Shown: piece by piece, positions 5,043 to 6,077 of the stretch
Layout of the letters: each line of letters opens with the position of its first letter
Position numbering within the stretch: the stretch's first letter is position 1
DNA from: CAYRZF01 sp964428805
GTDB taxonomy: Bacteria; Methylomirabilota; Methylomirabilia; Rokubacteriales; CSP1-6
Length of the DNA: 6,077 nucleotides
Reading direction: 5' to 3'
NCBI GenBank assembly: GCA_964428805.1
Contig: CAYRZF010000109.1
Coordinates: forward strand, 1 to 6,077
Notes under the pieces: model-generated
Told to the model about the DNA's origin: nothing
What the model saw: the letters and a program-made list of their open reading frames with translations, nothing else
Database searches by the model: none
Made by a program: the position numbers and the translations under genes

Positions 5043-5564
5043 CTAGAGGCCGAACAGTTTCCTCACGGCGCGCACTCCCTGGTTGACCGCTCGTTCGGCG
5101 TGTTCAAGCGGAGAGGAAGAACCGGCACGCAGTCGCATCCTGACCTCGGCGGTCTGTCCCGAGAACACCTGAACTTGGCGGACCTCTGCGCTGAACCGAG
5201 GGTGGCTCACGCGCACCCGATACGTGCCTTCCTTTAAGGGATGGCGCGCTCGCCCGCCGGAGTTCGGTGTCAAGGTCGTGACGAGTGCGTTCTGAGACGT
5301 CAGAATCTCGATGGTGGCGCCGGACACCGCCTTGTCCGACTTGGCCTCCTGAACAACCGCCACGACCTCCCCCATCCCGGGCGCGGGCTTGAAGAATTGC
5401 GTGACAGAGAACAGGGCCCCGGCGATCGAGACGAGCCCGGCCAAGAGACCGATGATCGCCTGAAACCGGGAGAGCGACGTATGCAGCGCGCTCCATGTTT
5501 TGGCGAGATTGGCGAGAAAAGGCCAGCCGTGCTCGGCCGGGGTATCCGGAGAGTCTTCAGCCAC
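5043..5564 (-). CDS. Membrane-anchored protein with carboxypeptidase-regulatory-like beta domain
   Basis: This 173-aa protein has a soluble N-terminus (1-33), one membrane helix at about 35-58 and a beta-rich domain at about 64-146. It shows the pattern of CarboxypepD_reg/PEGA-type folds: GEVVAVVQEAKSDKAVSGATIEIL (start 65), a NSGGRARHPLKEGTYRVRV stretch (101-119) and a final strand pair ending VRMRLR (141-146). Such domains are usually non-enzymatic and bind surface structures or proteins. The C-terminal 20 residues (LEHAERAVNQGVRAVRKLFGL) form a basic amphipathic helix that could lie on a membrane. Orientation is unclear; the long N-terminus suggests N-in with the beta domain outside. The start is GTG at 5564, with AGGAGG (5575-5580) 10 nt upstream; a TTG at 5572 is in another frame. 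It has its own promoter and probably forms a single-gene unit. Confidence 0.75.
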   Translation of the reverse strand: MAEDSPDTPAEHGWPFLANLAKTWSALHTSLSRFQAIIGLLAGLVSIAGALFSVTQFFKPAPGMGEVVAVVQEAKSDKAVSGATIEILTSQNALVTTLTPNSGGRARHPLKEGTYRVRVSHPRFSAEVRQVQVFSGQTAEVRMRLRAGSSSPLEHAERAVNQGVRAVRKLFGL

Positions 5565-5603
5565 TCGATCAATTCCTCCTGGTTAGTTACTACCTCCTTT
5601 CCT

Positions 5604-5632
5604 ATTATAAGGTGGCATCCGCGGCGTCACCA
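5604..5632 (-). promoter_or_regulatory. Promoter for the membrane-anchored beta-domain gene
   Basis: A perfect TATAAT (minus strand, 5604-5609) lies 17 bp after TGGTGA (5627-5632), a 3/6 -35. Transcription would start near 5597, inside AAAGGAGGT (5592-5600). That perfect Shine-Dalgarno-like sequence is not followed by a start codon; the used site is AGGAGG at 5575-5580. A GCGGCG/CGCCGC inverted repeat (5621-5626 with 5643-5648) overlaps the edge of the -35 and could be an operator or the end of the upstream gene's transcript. Confidence 0.55.
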
Positions 5633-5666
5633 AATATCGCTGCGCCGCTCCTCGGCCTCGCGAGTG

Positions 5667-6014
5667 TCAGCCCCTCCCTTTTCCGCCGTCTTTTCCGCGA
5701 GTGCCACCCTCTTTCTTTCCAGCATCGCTCTGGCGAGTTCCGGCAGCATAGACCGCCAGATGGCGACCGTCAGGCAGCCGCCCCGTCCGCTTGTCGCCCG
5801 TCATGTGCAGCATGCTCTGGAGCAGAGCCGCCACGACCTCCCCACAGCCTTCCCCCTTGGCGAGACCGTTCTTCTGCAGATACTCCAGAAACTCATCAGG
5901 CGTAGCCCCCACCTCGGTGAACGCCTTGAAGAGATGCGCCCACGCCTGAAGCTTGAGGGCCGGGGGGTCTGAATCATGCGCCCCATGGAACAGGGTGCAG
6001 CTTCGTTTCTTCAT
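5667..6014 (-). CDS. Small hypothetical protein, unknown
   Basis: This 115-aa protein is not recognised. It has a predicted helical core (about 18-72; LQAWAHLFKAFTEVGATPDEF at 22-42, EVVAALLQSML at 59-69), a short RTGRLPDGRHLAVYAAG stretch (76-92), and a low-complexity Gly/Lys/Arg tail (94-115). Cys6 and Cys57 are the only cysteines, and there is no membrane helix. I chose the ATG at 6014 because AGAGG (6018-6022) lies 4 nt upstream. The frame stays open to a GTG at the window edge (6077), so a longer protein cannot be ruled out, but the added residues (Arg/Glu/Gly-rich) do not look ordered. Its promoter and upstream neighbour lie outside the window. The basic tail could bind nucleic acid, which is inference. 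Confidence 0.6.
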   Translation of the reverse strand: MKKRSCTLFHGAHDSDPPALKLQAWAHLFKAFTEVGATPDEFLEYLQKNGLAKGEGCGEVVAALLQSMLHMTGDKRTGRLPDGRHLAVYAAGTRQSDAGKKEGGTRGKDGGKGRG

Positions 6015-6077
6015 GTCGCCTCTTCGCTCAGCATGTCGGGAGCCCCGCAGCGAACCCTGATGGCCCTCTTGGGCCAC

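Noticed and set aside
4836..5237. Plus-strand frame of 133 codons across the gene-free stretch
   Set aside because: It has no family-like segments, runs antisense into the beta-domain gene, and lies over hairpins rather than coding-like sequence.
5621..5648. GCGGCG/CGCCGC inverted repeat after the 115-aa gene as a terminator
   Set aside because: It has a 16-nt loop and no T-tract on the minus strand, so it is not called as a terminator; it is noted under the promoter.
5801..5986. Minus-strand 61-codon frame overlapping the 115-aa gene
   Set aside because: It is an alternative-frame shadow with Arg/Ser-rich composition and no ribosome-binding site.

Overview
The window is GC-rich, gene-dense bacterial chromosome. 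The protein style, and a C-rich/G-rich palindromic repeat at the left edge, recall uncultured lineages such as Candidatus Rokubacteria/Methylomirabilota (NC10). That placement is inference from memory, not a search result. Ten genes are supported: nine on the minus strand and one on the plus strand. No tRNA, rRNA, CRISPR array or transposase was seen.

Left part (1-1308), SOS unit, read right to left: a sigma70-like promoter whose spacer holds the inverted repeat TCAACA-TG-TGTTGA; then lexA, with an intact Ala-Gly cleavage site and Ser/Lys dyad; then, directly abutting it (TAA followed at once by ATG), a RecA/Rad51-like protein with no recognisable Walker A motif. The C-terminal tail of that protein is encoded by the palindromic repeat.

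Middle (1311-3417), also read right to left: a small multi-pass membrane protein, a family 2 glycosyltransferase, a DUF4242 protein whose start overlaps the glycosyltransferase end, and a TatA/TatB-type protein fused to a C-terminal His/Cys domain resembling Ada-like zinc modules. A hairpin plus T8 terminator overlaps the stop codon of the Tat gene and lies a few bases before the lexA promoter, separating the two units.

Right part (3523-6077): the only plus-strand gene encodes a coiled-coil protein of unknown function and ends 3 bp from a convergent minus-strand pair. That pair is an 89-aa Arg-rich protein and a 131-aa single-span membrane protein, coupled by an ATGA overlap. It is preceded by a 263-bp non-coding stretch with strong secondary-structure potential. 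Further right are a single-span membrane protein with an exported-looking beta-sandwich domain, driven by a promoter with a perfect TATAAT, and a 115-aa unknown protein whose start lies near the window edge.

The most unusual items are the Tat/zinc-module fusion, the degenerate RecA-like protein coupled to lexA, and the orphan coupled gene pair with its possible structured leader. No complete new defence or mobile system can be demonstrated from this window alone.
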